From Podospora bellae-mahoneyi (taxonomy: Eukaryota; Ascomycota; Sordariomycetes; Sordariales; Podosporaceae): DNA of 64,000 nucleotides. Below, in pieces: positions 10,767-25,100 of this stretch (the first letter of the stretch is position 1; each line of letters begins with the position of its first letter). Location: assembly GCF_035222275.1 (NCBI RefSeq), contig NC_085885.1:1612001-1676000 (forward strand), written 5' to 3'. The notes beneath the pieces were generated by a model. The model had not been told where the DNA came from and ran no database searches. It saw nothing but the letters and a program-made list of their open reading frames with translations. Made by a program: the position numbers and the translations under genes.

Positions 10767-10837
10767 AACCTTATAATATAATACGTAATACGTTAATTAT
10801 TTATATCGAAAGTATAGATTCGACTCCCGTCGAGGTT
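10767..10837 (+). other. tRNA-like module 1 (antisense to retroelement D)
   Basis: A 71-nt stretch beginning AACCTTA and ending CGAGGTT that can pair as a 7-bp acceptor stem allowing for RIP changes. It holds a TTCGACT T-loop flanked by ATAGA and CCCGT, which pair fully if ATAGA derives from ACGGG by C-to-T and G-to-A changes. The spacing fits a cloverleaf. An A-box-like TAATATAATACG and B-box-like ATTCGACTCC are in the expected places. The anticodon loop does not give a clear anticodon. Confidence 0.5.
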
Positions 10838-10897
10838 CTTTCTTACGGTAATAAAAGCGTATAATATTAGTTAAGCCTAAATTCTTTTTTACTTTTT

Positions 10898-11373
10898 AAT
10901 TTTATAATATAATATTGTCACGGTTTTGGGAGACAGTGGGGCACACCGGACCAATCAGGGCTGGACCGTACGATCGAGCGGGGCTCACGGTCCAGAAGGA
11001 CGGAACGGACCAATAAGGTGGGGACCGGGGACCGTGGTTGGTCTCACGGTCCACGGTCCAGTATCGGCCAATCCGGAGAGGACCGAGGACCGTCTGTAAG
11101 TCAACGGTCCACGGTCCCCTGATCTATATATACGGAGGAACTGGCCGGTGTAGATAGACAGTTCCGCAGTATGCAATTCAAGCTTGTATTCACGGTATCT
11201 TGTGTCTACATTGAGACATTTTGTTGTGTACTCTCTAGCTACACCGAACCAGGATTATTCAGAAGCAGCCTTCAACCGGTATCCCTTTCAGAGGTTCTGA
11301 ATAGGGGTTCGTCATAAATATATAATACGCCGACTATTTTATTAAAGGCGTAAGTTCGATTCTTACTAAAGTT
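10898..11373 (+). other. tRNA-like module 2, split by a solo LTR
   Basis: The left 18 nt (10898-10915) and the right part (11322-11373) form one tRNA-like module when the solo LTR and its duplicated AATAT are removed. The right part has GTAAG-TTCGATT-CTTAC, a perfect 5-bp T-stem with a 7-nt loop. It lies about 60 nt from module 1, so the unit is duplicated in this copy. Confidence 0.5.
10916..11316 (+). mobile_element. Solo LTR S1, with target-site duplication AATAT
   Basis: 401-bp LTR starting TGTCACGG and ending GTTCGTCATA, flanked by AATAT at 10911-10915 and 11317-11321. The U3 (10916-11122) is GC-rich, with repeated ACGGTCC/GGACCG words and three CCAAT boxes. From TCTATATATACGG (11123) to the end it matches the other LTRs of the window. 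It shows little RIP although its surroundings are heavily mutated. It arose presumably by LTR-LTR recombination after insertion. Confidence 0.9.
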
Positions 11374-11417
11374 TTTCTAAGTTTAAAAATATTTAATAAG
11401 ATTTTTTTAAGCTTAAA

Positions 11418-11862
11418 TATAACGAACCCCTGTACAGAACCTCTGAAAGGGATACTGGTTGAAGGCTACTTCTGAACAATCCTGGTTCGGTGTAGCTAGA
11501 GAGTACACAACAAAATGTCTCAATGTAATCACAAGATACTATAACTATAACTTAAATTGTATACTGCGGAACTATCTATCTACACTAGCTAGTTCCTCCG
11601 TATATATAGACCTTAGGGCTCTAAGGTGCTCGCTTTACTATAGCCCCGATCACTCCTAGCACTTTATATCCTGCGAAGTACTCGTCGTACTATACCTTCG
11701 ATCACCCGTAGTATATTATATCCTATAGACTACTCAAGCCTTTCGGCGCTATAATACTTTTAGCTAACCTTAATTAGCTACTTCCTATCTTCTTTAATAA
11801 TTAACCAAGAACGCCCCGCGCCTTTATATACTACGCGACCTACCGTTAAGTTAACTATAATA
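11418..11862 (-). mobile_element. LTR of element C1 (B-type U3), minus orientation
   Basis: 445 bp, the same length and U3 type as the two LTRs of element B. It begins (as reverse complement) TATAACGAACC and ends at TTAACTATAATA, a RIP-altered form of TTAACTGTGACA. The left flank is TTAAA (11413-11417). A purine-rich tract follows inside, as expected of a polypurine tract next to a 3' LTR. Its supposed partner at 33374-33794 has a different U3. Confidence 0.8.
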
Positions 11863-14800
11863 TAATACCCTTCCTCCTAGATTAACGCTCCGGCAATTAT
11901 ATTTTTAAAATAATACTCGATCCCCTTTTTCTATAGTAACCCTATAGTAAGTTTTCTTTCTCTTTTATTTTACTATTATATTTAACCGTATAAAAAGGCC
12001 CGTTTATATAAGTACCGACCGTTATTACGATTAAATATTTTTCTTTAAAAAGTTCGGCTTTATTATACCTAAATATATTAATTATAAAGAAAATAGCTTT
12101 AAATATATAACTTTTCCTTAATATAATTAATACTTTTTATATATTAAATTAAGTCGTTCTCATTATAATATTTATAACGTAAATCGTAAATTCCTTCTTA
12201 AATTACTTTTTTATTTTTTTATTAATCCCGTAATCCGTTTTTTTATAAAGGAAAAAAAATATTTAAATACCGAAAAATAAATTATTTTAAATAAACTTTT
12301 TTATTTCGAAATATAATCGCGTACCCTCGAAGTATAAGCCTTTATTACTTTCCGTCGCGAATTTCGTTTTTTTAAAAAAAAGGAGAGAGAGTTTTTCGCG
12401 CGGCTTACTACCTTATATAGCCCGCCGGTAATAAATACCTCCGCCGCTTTTTCTTTTACTATTGCTTTTACTTTAACCTTTTCCTTTTTAGATTTTTCTT
12501 TAGGCCTTAATTAGCCTTCTAATTTTTCTTTCGATCTTAATATAGCCGGCCCTTTTTTTTTAACCGCTTAAAATAGTTTTAGCGATATACCTTCTCCTTC
12601 CTAAAATAATTAAGGTACATAATACTATTTATATTTAGTCCTCCTTATATTTTTTAACTTTATAATATAGTATATAGTACGCGGATTATTTTACCGGAAA
12701 CGTAAGTTCGATTCTTACTAAAACTTTTTCAAGTTTAAAAAAACTTAATTTTAAATTTAAATTTATTTTTATTTATTTAAGTTTTAATCGGTTTAAATAT
12801 TATTAGTAAAATTCTTTTAATTTATTTAAATAACTAAAATAAATTTATAATCTTTATAAATTATTTATAAACGAATATTTTAATTAATTAACTAAATACT
12901 TTAATTTACTTTTATTAAAACATAAATTTAATATTTTTCTATATTATACTTTTCTTTTTTATCTCTATTATTATTTGTATATTAACCTTATTTACCGGTA
13001 GTACGGGCTTTAGAAGTAAAATATAAAAGGTATATAACCGTAAATATATTATATTAAATAATTTCAATTCGAATATTATTTTTAATTTTTTTTTACTTTA
13101 AATAAACTTACTTTTTTATAATTTAGTTTCTTATTAAGTTTTTTAATATTATAGTATTTCCGTATTCTTTTTTTTATAAACTTTAATTTTAATTTAAATT
13201 TATTATAAAATATATATATATTATTTACTTTAAATTTAACCTTAAGTACTTTAAAGGTAAGTTTTTACTATAAATTTATTTTATAACCGAAACTTATAAA
13301 GAAAAATATAACTTTTATAATCTGTATTAATAATATATTATATATTAGTTATACCGTAAATAATAATTTAACTTAATTATCTTACTAGAAATTAATATAA
13401 TTTTGTAAATATTATTCTACGATTTAATTAAGCCGTTCCGTTTAACCGTTTATTTAAAGGTAATAAACTAATAATATTTTACTTACTATTTTTAATTTTA
13501 TTATTAACGCTTTTTAAAATTTCGATACGAATTTAATATCGCAATCCGTAATAAATTCTTTAAACTATATATATATTATTATAATATATTATAATATAAC
13601 GTTTACTAATTACTTTACCGACTAAGTTTCTTTATATAGCAAAAAGTATATTTATTTAATAAACTTATCGATTACCGTTAATATATTATTATATTTAACG
13701 CCGGTTACTATATTTTTAAATTTTAATAATTTAATAATAAAGTTTATAGTAATTAAACTTTATAACCGTTCCGTTATTAATAGTAACTTTAAAAATCCGT
13801 AAGGCTTATACTTTATAATCCTTATTTCTTCGTATATATAGTATAATTAAATAGCTTCCTTAACGTCGTTTTTAATTTTCGGCTAATTAAAATATTATTT
13901 AATTCTTTTTATAATTTTAATAATACTTATATATCCTCCGAACTTCGATATATAAATATTTATTATTAATACTATCCGGTTACCTAGCTTTATATATATT
14001 CGATTTTTATACTATAATTTTCTTTAATTATTTTTTTTAAATACCTTATAGCTTTAGCTTTTTTTATTAATATTATTCTATAATATTATTATTTAACTTC
14101 CTTTAATATTTATTAAAAATAGTTTTTTTATAATATATCATATAATACTTTATTTATAGTTATAATAAATATTTAAAAATATTATTTAACGCCTCCTTAA
14201 ATAATAATAATAACTTCCTAAATATATCTTTATAATAATTAATACGCTAGCTAAATACGTTTACCTTAGCGTTCTTTGATCCCTTTTTATAATTAATTTA
14301 AAAATTAAACTCCGAAAGAAACTTTAATTATTATTTTTACCGTACGTTAAGGACCTTCGTAATAGTAAAGTACTATAGATTTTTATAATCCGTATAAATC
14401 TATATTTCGTACTTAATACTACTAAAGTATAGCCTGTATTCCTTAAACGCTTTAATAATAATAAATAGCTTTTTATTATAAATTAAATAGTTTTAACGTA
14501 TTCTTTTAAGTTTTTTCGAAAAGAAAGTTATTAAATATAATTTATTATTATTATTTCGCTATCTTAATTACTTACCGATTATATAGTTTAATATATTTAC
14601 TTTAATTTTAAATAGTCTATTAAAATTTAATAATTTAAGTACTAAGTCCTTTAAAATAACCTTTTTTAATTTTTAAAAGGCTTACTTTTTTTCTTACCCC
14701 TACCGGAATTCTATATCCTTTTTAATTAAATAATTAAAAAACCGCGCGATCCTTACGTATTTTTAAATAAATATCCGATAAAAATTTATAAACCTTAAAA

Positions 14801-15581
14801 GTCTTTTAATATATATTTATAATTACGGCGTAAGTTAGTCTTTAATTACTATAATCTTTTTAAATTTTATACGAACCTTACTTAATAATATTAAATCTTT
14901 TAAATATATTATTTTTATATATAAAACTTATTTTTTTTCATTAATTAAAAGTCTGGCTCCATATAGTACGTTAAATATCTTTTATATATATTATTTATAT
15001 TTCTTTAAAGTACGTAAGTAAATAAAAATATTATTAAAATAATATATTATTATTTTATCGAGGTATTTCCGTATTATATAATTAACGAGAGATTAGAACG
15101 TTATAAATATATTAGTTAGCTTAAATAATATTATAAAATATTTCAAATAATTATAAAGCGTACGAAACGCTATTTTTTATTCGTTTCTTTTTTTAATCTA
15201 TATATAAACGTATCCGATAAGTATATTTAAGTATATAAAGTATTACGCCCTTATTAATTATCTTTATAATTTAAATATTAACGGTAATAAATAATTATTT
15301 TTTATTATTTTGTTATTTAATTATTAGTAATCTATATATAATTATAAATTACCGGTTTTTTTTAATACGAAAAAGACGGGGTATTTTATTAACGATATAA
15401 ACTCTTTAATATAACTTTTTTTTAAATTCTCGTTTAAATATTTCTATAAAGCCTTACTTTATTTATCGTTAATATAATATATTTTAAATAATTATAATTT
15501 AATTTTTTTTTTAATTTAATTTTATAATCTTATAACCTTCGCTCTAAAAGCCCTTCTAAATATTTAGCCGTAAAAGCTAAG
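11863..15581 (-). pseudogene. 3' half of element C1: RIP-destroyed RT, RNase H, integrase, chromodomain
   Basis: Minus-strand gypsy pol remnant. By alignment with the same regions of A and B it runs from the right as reverse transcriptase (about 15400-14750), RNase H (14620-14300), integrase (14000-13400) and chromodomain (12960-12760). The antisense tRNA-like module and a 3' region follow to the LTR. Stops occur throughout all frames. The segment ends at CTAAG (15577-15581), where element B is inserted. Confidence 0.75.
12656..12725 (+). other. tRNA-like module 3 (antisense, element C1)
   Basis: A 70-nt module of the same type: AACTTTA at the 5' end, GTAAG-TTCGATT-CTTAC T-arm, and the same distance to the chromodomain remnant. 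It is on the strand opposite to pol. Confidence 0.5.
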
Positions 15582-16026
15582 TATAACGAACCCCTATCTA
15601 GAACCTCTAAAAGGGATACCGGTTAAAGGCTGCTTCTGAATAATCCTGGTTCGGTACAGCTAAACAGTGTACGATAAGATATCTTAATGTAAACACTAGA
15701 TACCGTGAATACAAGGTTGAATTATATACTGCGGAACTATCTATCTACACTAGCCAGTTCCTCCGTATATATAGACCTCGGGGCCCTAAGGTACTTGCCC
15801 TACTACGGCCCCGATTACTCCTAGCACTTTGTATCCTACGAAGTGCTTATCGTGCTATATCTTCGATCACCCGTAGTATCTTATATCCTGCAGACTGCTT
15901 AGGCCTCTTAGCGCCGTAACACTTCTGGCTAGCTTTAATTAATTACCTCCTAGTTTCTTTAATAATTAGCTAGAGACGTCCCGCGCCCCACATATTACGC
16001 GGCTTACCGTTAGGTTAACTATAATA
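15582..16026 (-). repeat. Left (3') LTR of element B
   Basis: 445 bp. The outer part (constant core, 15582-15775) and inner U3 are moderately RIP-altered. A purine-rich tract (minus strand AAGAGGAGGGGTAT) abuts its inner end at about 16027-16041 and fits a polypurine tract. Confidence 0.88.
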
Positions 16027-19000
16027 TAATACCCCTCCTCTTAAATTAACGCTTCGGCAACCGTATTCCTAAAATAATCCTAAATCTCCTTTTCCTATAA
16101 TATCCCTATAATAAATTTTCCTTTTTTTTTATTTTACCGTTATATTTAACCGTATAAAGAAACCCGCTTATATAAGTACCGACCGTTACCGCGATTAAAT
16201 ATTTTTCTTTAAAAAGTTCGGCCTTATTATATTTAAATATATTTACTATAAAGAGAATAGCTTTAAATACGTAACTTCCTTTCGATACGACCGATACTTC
16301 CCGTATATTAAGTCGAGTCGCTCCTACTATAATATCTATAGCGTAAATCGTAAATCCTTTTCTAAACTACCGTACGCTTCCTTACTAACCCTATAGTCCG
16401 TCTTCTTATTAAGGAGAAAAAGCGCCTAGACGCTAAAAAATAAGTTACTTTAAATAAACTTCTTTATCTCGAGGTATAATTATATACCTTCGAGGTATAA
16501 GCTTTTATTACCTTTCGTCGCGAATCTCGTTTCCTTAAGGAAGAAAAGAGAGAATTTTTTACGCGGTTTACTATCCTGTATAGCCCGCCGGTAATAAATA
16601 TTTCCATTACTTTTTCTTTTATTATTACTTTTACCTCGGCCTTTTCCTTTTTAGATTTTACTTTAAGCCTCGACTAACCTGCCGATCTTTCTTTTAATCT
16701 GGATATAGCCGGTCCTTCCTTCCTAACCGCGTAAAATACTATTAATAATATATTTTTTACCTTCTAAAATAATTAAAGTATATAACGTTATTTATATTTA
16801 ATTTTCTTTATATTTTTTAATTTTATAATATAGTATATAATACGCCGGCTATTTTATTAAAAATATAAATTCGATTCCTATTAAAGTTTTTCTAAATTTA
16901 AAAGTATTTAATAAGGTTTTTTTAAATTTAAATTTATTTTTATTTATTTAGGTTTTAATCGGTTTAAATATTATTAATAAAATTCTTTTAATTTATTTAA
17001 ATAATTAAAATATACCTATAGTTTTTACGAATTATTTATAATTAAATATTTTAATTAATTAATTAATTAAATATTTTAAATAGCTTTTATTAAACCGTAA
17101 ATTTAATATTTTTTTTATATTATATTCCTTTTTTTCGTCCTCCGCTATTATTTATATATTAATTTTACTTACCGGTAATATAGGTTTTAAAAATAAAATA
17201 TAAAAGGTATATAACTGTAAATATATTATATTAAGTAACTTTAATTTAAATATTATTTTTAATATTTTCCTTTTAACTTTAAACGGGCTTACTTTCCTAT
17301 AATCTAACTTTTTATTAAGTTTTTTAATACATAAATTATATATAAAAAAAATATTATATTTTTTTTTAAAGTAAAATCCTTTAAACTTTTTAGTATTATA
17401 ATATTTTTATATTTTTTCCTTTATAAATTTTAATTTTTATTTAAATTTACTATAAAATATATATATTTTATTTACTTTAACCTTAACTTTAAATACTTTA
17501 ACTATAGGTCCTTACCGTAAGTTTATTTCGTAACCGAAATTTGTAAAGAAAAATATAACTTTTATAATTTTTATTAATAATATATTATATACTAGCTATA
17601 CCGTAAATAATAATTTAATTTAATTATTTTATTTAAAATTAATATAATTCCGTAAATATTATTTTATAATTTAATTAAGCCGTTCCGTTTAACCGTTTAT
17701 CCAAAAATAATAAGCCAATAATATTTTACTTATTACCCTTAACCTCGTTATTAATACTTTTTAAAATTTTAATATAAATTTAATATCGCGATTTATAATA
17801 AATTTTTTTAATTATATATATATTATTATAATATATTATAATATTATATCCGTTAATTACTTTACCGGCTAAATCTCTTTATATAATAAAAAATATATTT
17901 ACTTAATAAACCTATCAATTACCGTTAATATATTATTATATTTAATATTAATTACTATATTTTTATACTTTAATAATTTAATAATAAAGTTTATTATAAT
18001 TAAATTCTATAATTATTTTACTATTAATAATAACTTTAGAAATCTATAAGGCTTATACTTTATAACCTTCGTTCTTTTATACGTATAGTATAATTAAATA
18101 GTTTCCTTAATATTATTTTTAATCTTTAATTAATTAAAGTACTATTTAATTTTTTCTATAATCTTAATAATACCTATATATTTTCCGAGCTTCGATATAT
18201 AAATATTTATTATTAATATCGTCCTATTATTTAGCTTTATATACGTTCGATTTTTATACTATAGCCTTTCCTAACTATTTTTTTAAATATCCTATAACTT
18301 TAATTTTTCTTATTAATATTATTTTATAATATTATTACTTAATTTCCTTTAATATTTATTAAAAGTAATTCGTTTATAATATATTATATAATACTTTATT
18401 TATAATTATAATAAATATTTAAAAATACTATTAAGCACCTCCTTAAATAATAATAATAACTTCCTAAATATATTTTTATAATAATCGGTACGCCGACTAA
18501 ATATATCTACCCTAACGTTTTCCGATCCCTTTTTATAATTAATTTAAAAATTAAATTCCGAAAGAAACTCTAACTATCGTATTTACCGTACGTTAAGGAC
18601 TTTTATAGTAATAAAGTACTATAGATTCTTATAATCCGTATAAACCTATACCTCGTACTTAATATTATTAAAGTATAGCTTTTACTCCTTAAATATTTTA
18701 ATAATAATAAATAATTTTTTATTATAAATTAAATAGTTTTAACGTATTCTCTTAAATTTCTTTAAAAAAAAAGTTATTAAGTATAATTTATTATCGTTAT
18801 TTTACTATTTTAATTACTTATCGATTATATAGTTTAATATATTCGCCTCGACCTTAAATAATTAATTAAGGTTTAATAATTTAAATATTAAGTTTTTTAA
18901 AATAATTTTTTTTAGTTTCTAAAAGGTTTATTCTTTTTTTTATTTTTACCGGAACTTTACGTTTTTCTTAATTAAATAATTAAGAGGCCTCGCGATATTT

Positions 19001-21735
19001 ATATACTTTTAAATAAATATTTTATAAAAATTTATAAACTTTAAAAATTCTTTAACGTATATTTATAATTATAATATAGGTTAATTTTTAATTATTATAA
19101 TTTTTTTAAATTCTATATAAACCTTATTTAACAATATTAAGTATCCTAAATATATTATTTTTCATATATAAAACTCGCTTTTCTTTTTATTAATTAAGAG
19201 TCCGGCTTTATATAGCGCGTCGAGTATCTCTCGTACGTATCGTTTATATTCCTCTAAAGTACGTAAGTAAATAAAAATATTATCGAGATAGTATATTACT
19301 ATTTTATCGAGGTATTTCCGTATCGTATAGTTAACGAGAGATTGGAACGTCGTAGGCGTATTAATTAACTTAAATGGTATTACGAGATACTCGAAATAAT
19401 TATAGGGCGTACGAAACGCTATTTTTTATTTATTTCTTTTCTTAATCTATATATAGGCGTATCTAATAAATATATTTAAGTATATAAAGTATCGCGTCCC
19501 GGCTAATTAATTTTATAATTTAAATATTAACGGTAGCGGGTAATTATTTATTATTATTTCGTTATTTAATTATTAATAATCTATATATAATCGTAAGTTA
19601 CCGTTTTTTTTTAGTATAAAAAAAATAGGGTATTTTATTAGCAATATAAATTCCTTAATATAGTTTTTTTTTAAATTTTTATTTAAATATTTCCGTAGCT
19701 CCTTACTTTATTTATCGTTAATATAATATACTTTAAATAATTATAGTTTAGCTCCCTCTTTTAATTTAATTTTATAGTCCTACAGTCCTCGCTTTAAAAA
19801 CTCCTTTAAATATTTAGCCGTAAAGGTTAAATATCTTTAATATTTTACTAATATTACTTTTTTTTTACCCTTTTCTATATTATTATAATAAATATATTTA
19901 TTAACTTCTAATATCTTTACTAACGTTATTAACTTTACTTTTTCGATCTTACCGCTTATATCGATAAAATATACTATTATTTTTTAGGCTCTTTATAGTA
20001 GTACCGTAGAGGGTACTTATCTTATACTCTACTCCGTACGTACCTCTAATCTTCTATCGTTACCTAAATACTTTTAAAATTCTTTTAATCGTAAATAATT
20101 ACCGTCTCTTTAATCGATATTTAAATTATAATCTTTATATTATAATTACTTTAAAATTATATTTTTCGAAAGTCCTATATTTATAATATTAAATATAATT
20201 AAAGTTATTTTTCCTTCGACTATAATATTTAAGGGTAGTGTTTTTCTATAGACCTTTTACGTACGAAATAGTCCTTATATAATAATCTATTCCTTTTTTT
20301 TTTTCTATAGTATCCGGGCTTAATATACGAACTATAATAAAATTAGATTCGTTTCGGTATTACTATTTATTAATATTATTATTTAAAGATCTTTTTATTA
20401 TATAGTAACCTAGAAGCGTTTATCTCTTTTACTTTTTCCCTATATAATAACGACTTTATTAATAAACCTCGGATTATTATTTTATATTTTTACTTTACGC
20501 TAATACCTTCGAAAATACTATTTATAGTTTATTAAAGGTTAACGGTCCTTATAAAAAGCCGTAAATCGTTTTTTAAATAATTATATCGTTTAAAGATATT
20601 TTTTTACTCCGGATTAATTAATAATATAAAATCTTTTAACTATATTTATTTAGTTTCCTCCTATTTTCCGTTTTTTATTTCCTTAATACTTTCTTATATC
20701 CTCGTCCAATAATAGTTCTTTTACTTAATCTCGCGCGCTTTATTTTAATAATATCGCTTAACTTTTTCCTATAAATATATAGTATAGTTTAAGCTTAGGT
20801 ACTATCCTAGTATTACTTTCTTTAAAAAATATATACTATTATCTATATTTTAACCTTCTACGTACTCGACGTAGTATTTTATATACTTTAATACGATTTA
20901 TATAATCTAAAGGTTATCCTTTAATTTAACCGGGTTTTAAATTTTTTATAAAAGGTAATTATTTAAGTTTTTTTACTAAACCTTTTTTTATTTAACTATA
21001 ATCTTTTTAATTAACTATAGCTTATTCTTTTTACTTACTTTACGTATTAATTAATAGCCGTATAGTAATTTATTTTAATAATACTTTATATATCTATATA
21101 TAATATATTAAAACTAAAGTACTTTCCGATACTCCGGATACTTAAAATAAAATTATATTATATTTCCTTTATAGGATATATACTATATAGGTATTAATAT
21201 ATTTTCCGATATTTTTATAATCCTAAAGCTAACGACTTTTTTACTTTTTTAATATTTTTCTTAACTTTTATATATAAACTTTATAGGCTATAATATATCC
21301 TATAAAATAATAAATCTATATTTACCGTACTACTTCTTTAATATTATTTATTTAATAAGTCTTTACGTAAAACTATTACCTTTAACGATTTTTATAATAA
21401 TTTCTATAATAATCTATATTAATTAATCTTATAATATTTATATTTAAAAATCTTTTTTTTTATACTTCGCCTTTAACTTTTTTATTACTTTTTATAGTTT
21501 TTAAAACTTTACTTTTTTTTATTCGGTATATTAATTAAAGTTTTCCTTTAATCTTATCGCTTTATTTTATTAATATCCGATAACCGTTACCTTTATAACC
21601 TTTAGTCCCTTCAATATAATAATAATTATAATTTCTTTTTTTTAACCGAATCGTTTAGGTACTTAATAATCCTTCTTAAAGTATTTTACTTTACCGTAAT
21701 TAAAATACTTAAAGTTATTTCTACCTTAGCCCCGG
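16027..21735 (-). pseudogene. Element B internal region, pol and part of gag (RIP-destroyed)
   Basis: Minus-strand remnant. Readable traces include a reverse transcriptase block around 19330-19160 (KYLDKIVIYYLDNIFIY-type, the decayed catalytic motif region), the integrase and RNase H blocks, and a chromodomain around 17150-16900. The rest of gag continues across element A at 29178-30125. No frame is open for more than a few dozen codons. The pattern of TAA/TAG for CAA/CAG and Tyr for Cys is that of RIP. Confidence 0.78.
16819..16888 (+). other. tRNA-like module 4 (antisense, element B)
   Basis: A 70-nt module, more RIP-altered than the others (T-arm ATAAA-TTCGATT-CCTAT). It has the same length and location relative to the chromodomain and is again opposite to pol. 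Confidence 0.45.
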
Positions 21736-22153
21736 TGTCACAACCCTGGTGCAGGACGGGTTGTGGGGCCACGGGAATAGAGGCCAATCGGAAGAACGTA
21801 TAAAGAAGAGCTAATTATAGTAAGGGACGACTGATCAGTACGCCAAGGGCACTAAGCAGACTGAGCAGGGTGCTCAGTCTGATCAGGGCACTGAGCAGAC
21901 TAGGCAATCGTGATTAGTGTGCTAAGGGCACTAAGTAGGAAGTAAATATGGCTTGGTATAAGGTCTATATATACGGAGGAACTGGCTAGTATAAATAGAT
22001 AGTTCCGTAATATATAATTTAAATTATAATTATAGTATTTTATAATTATATTAAAATATTTTATTATATACTATTTAGTTACACCGAACTAATTATTAAA
22101 AGTAGCCTTTAACCCGTATCCCTTTTAGAGGTTCTATATAGGGGTTCGTTATA
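21736..22153 (+). repeat. 5' LTR of element A
   Basis: U3 (21736-21963) is nearly free of RIP and contains GCACTRAGCAGACT-type direct and inverted repeats and a CCAAT box. The TATA box (TCTATATATA) begins at 21964. From there to the end the sequence is heavily A+T-shifted compared with the same part of the 3' LTR. Confidence 0.92.
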
Positions 22154-25100
22154 CGTTATATACTTACTTTAATTTTATTACGGATAAATTAAAAGCATCT
22201 TTTTACTATTATAGCCGGACCTAAAAACGTTTAAATAGGAAGCATTTTACTTAACTTAAGTAGTAAAGGACCTACTACTATTAATACTTAACCTACCGTA
22301 GAGTAAGTAATATAGCGTTTTAAGGAACTTAAAGACGAAGTTTAATAGATTCGGGAATAAATTATTACTATATTAACTTTACTTAAAGTAATACCTAAGT
22401 TCCCGATATTAAAGTACTATAAAAGAGAAAAGGCAAAGCTTAAAGGGTTTTTAATTTAATTTAAAATTTGTTTTCGTTAATACTTAAATTAGTTTATTAA
22501 TAAAGAGTTAAAAGTTATTTTCGCGGTTATTAGATTTAAGGATAAGGCTCTTGCGTAGTTCGAGCTTATCTTCGATAATTACTATAAGGAAGAGTTATCC
22601 GATAAGGAGAAGATTATTATAAAATATTTCGAAAGTTACTATATCTTTAAAATTAAATTTAAGAAGGTATTTAGGGAATATAATAAAGTAAAGCGTATAT
22701 AGGAGAGGCTCGTAAACCTACGCTAAACGCGCTTAGCGGTTAATTACGTAACTTTATTTAAAATCGATAGCTTACGTAATATTATTAACGATAAAGGATT
22801 AATATAACTTTTTTATAATAGCCTTAAAGAAGAGGTAAAGGATAAGTTATATAAGGAGTCGAGGCTTAATACTATCGATAAGTATATCGCTATAGCTATA
22901 CGGATCGACGATCGGTAGTTCTAGCGTCGTACGGAGAAGAAGGGTAATAATAGGGGTTACTACGGTAATAAGGGCCACTTTAATAATAACCGCCTTAACG
23001 ATAAGCGTAAGAGACGATATTCTAGTACTAATTACTTTAGTATTATATATTTAGGACCGATAAATATCGATACTATATAGTAGTAGAGACTATAAGGCCG
23101 GAACTAAAGTAAAAATAATTTTAAGTATTTTAATTACGGTAAGGTAGGATACTTTAAGAAGGACTATCGGATACTTAAACGATTCGGCTAAAAGAAAGAG
23201 ATCGTAATAACTACTATATTAAAGGGACCGAGGGTTATAGAGGTAATAATTATCGGGTATTAATAAGACGGAATAATAAAATTAAAAAAAAACTTTAATT
23301 AATACGCCGAATAAAAGGAAGTAGAGTTCTAGGAGCTGCGGGAAGTAATAAAAAAGCTAAAGGCGAAGTATAAAGAAAGAGATTTTTAAATATAAGTATT
23401 GTAAAATTAACTAATATAGATTATTACGGAAATTACTATAAAAGTCGCTAAAGGCGATAGTCCTACGTAAGGACCTACTAGGTAAATAATACTAAAGAGG
23501 TAGTACGGTAAGTATAGATTTATTATTTTATAGGATATACCGTAGCCTATAAAACTTATATATAAAAGCTAAAAAAAGTATTAAAAAAGTAGGAAAGTCG
23601 CTAGCTTTAGGATCGTAAAAATACTAGAAAATATATTAATATTTATATAATATATACCCTATAAAGGGGATATAATATAACTTTATTTTAAATATCCGGA
23701 ATATCGGAAAGTATTTTAGTTTTAATATATTATATACGGATATATAAAACACTATTAAAGTAAGTTACTATATAACTATTAACCGATACGTAAAGTAAGT
23801 AAAGAAAGTAAACTATAGTTAATTAAAAAGATTATAGCTAAGTAAAAAAAGACCTAATAAGAGGACCCAAATAATTACTTTTTATAAAAAGTTTAGGACC
23901 CGGTTAAATTAAAAAATAGCCTTTAAGTTATATAGATCGCACTAAAGTATACGAGATATTACGTCGAATATATAAAAGGTTAAAATATAAATAATAACGT
24001 ACGCTCTTTAAAGAAAATAATACTAGGATAGTACCTAAGCCTAGACCATATTATATATTTACGGAAGAAAGTTAAGCGATATTACTAAAATAAAATGCGT
24101 AAAATTAAGTAGAAAAACCGTTATCGGACGAGGATACGAGAAAATACTAAAGAAGTAAGAGACGGAAAGTAGAAAGAAACTAAACGGGTATAATTAAAAA
24201 ACTTTATATTATTAATTAACCCGGAGTAAGAGGACGCTTTTAAATAATATAATTATTTAAGAAACGACTTACGGCCCTTCGCGAGGGCCGTTAATCTCTA
24301 ACGGATTACAAATAATATTTTCGAAAGTATTAGTATAAAGTAAAGGTATAAAATAACGATTTAAAGTTTATTAGCAAAGTCGTTACTATATAAAGAAAAG
24401 GTAAAAAAAATAAACGCCTTTAAATTACTATATAATAGAAAAGTCTTTAGGTAGTAATATTAATAAATAGCGGTATAGAGACGAACCTAATTTCGTTATA
24501 GTTTATATACTAGGCCCGGATATTATAAAAGAAAAAAAAGAAATAAATCGTTATATAAAGACTATTTTATACGTAAAAGGTCTATAGGGAAATACTACCC
24601 CTAAATATTATAATCGAAAGAAAAATAATTTTAATTATATTTAATATTATAAATATAGGACCGTCGAAAGATATAATCCTAAGGTAATTATAGTATAAAA
24701 ATTATAATTTAAATATTAATTAAAGAGATAGTAATTACTTACGACTAAAAGAACTTTAAAAGTATTTAATTAACGATAAAAGATTAAAAATATATATAAA
24801 GTAAAATATAAAATAAATACCCTCTACGGTATTACCGTAAGGAATTTAAAAAGTAATAATATATTTTATTAATATAAGTAGTAAGATTAAAAAAGTAAGG
24901 TTAACGACGTTAGTAAAAATATCGGAGGTTAATAAATATATTTATTATAATAATATAAAGAAAAGTAAGAAAAAGGCGGTACCGGTAGAATATTAAAGAT
25001 ACTTAGCCTTTACGGTTAAATATTTAAAAGGGCTTTTAAAGCGAGGGCCGTAGGACTATAAAATTAAGTTAAAAGAGGAAGCTAAACTATAGCTATTTAA

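Larger units (their letters stand above)
10421..11417 (-). mobile_element. 3' remnant of retroelement D (minus orientation)
   Basis: Contains the post-chromodomain region of the same gypsy family, similar to 12380-12725 and 16550-16888, in minus orientation. It carries two tRNA-like modules in tandem (10767-10837 and an interrupted one). The left LTR expected next to the TAAAG at 10416 is missing, so this end has been deleted or rearranged. A solo LTR interrupts it at 10916-11316. Assigning this stretch and 33795-35285 to one original insertion is an inference from order, orientation and the matching TAAAG. Confidence 0.55.

Noticed and set aside
11459-11659. Small open frames inside LTRs (also 28924-29136, 35907-36137, 10985-11176)
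   Set aside because: They lie in the constant LTR core or U3 and recur because the LTR recurs; no protein character.
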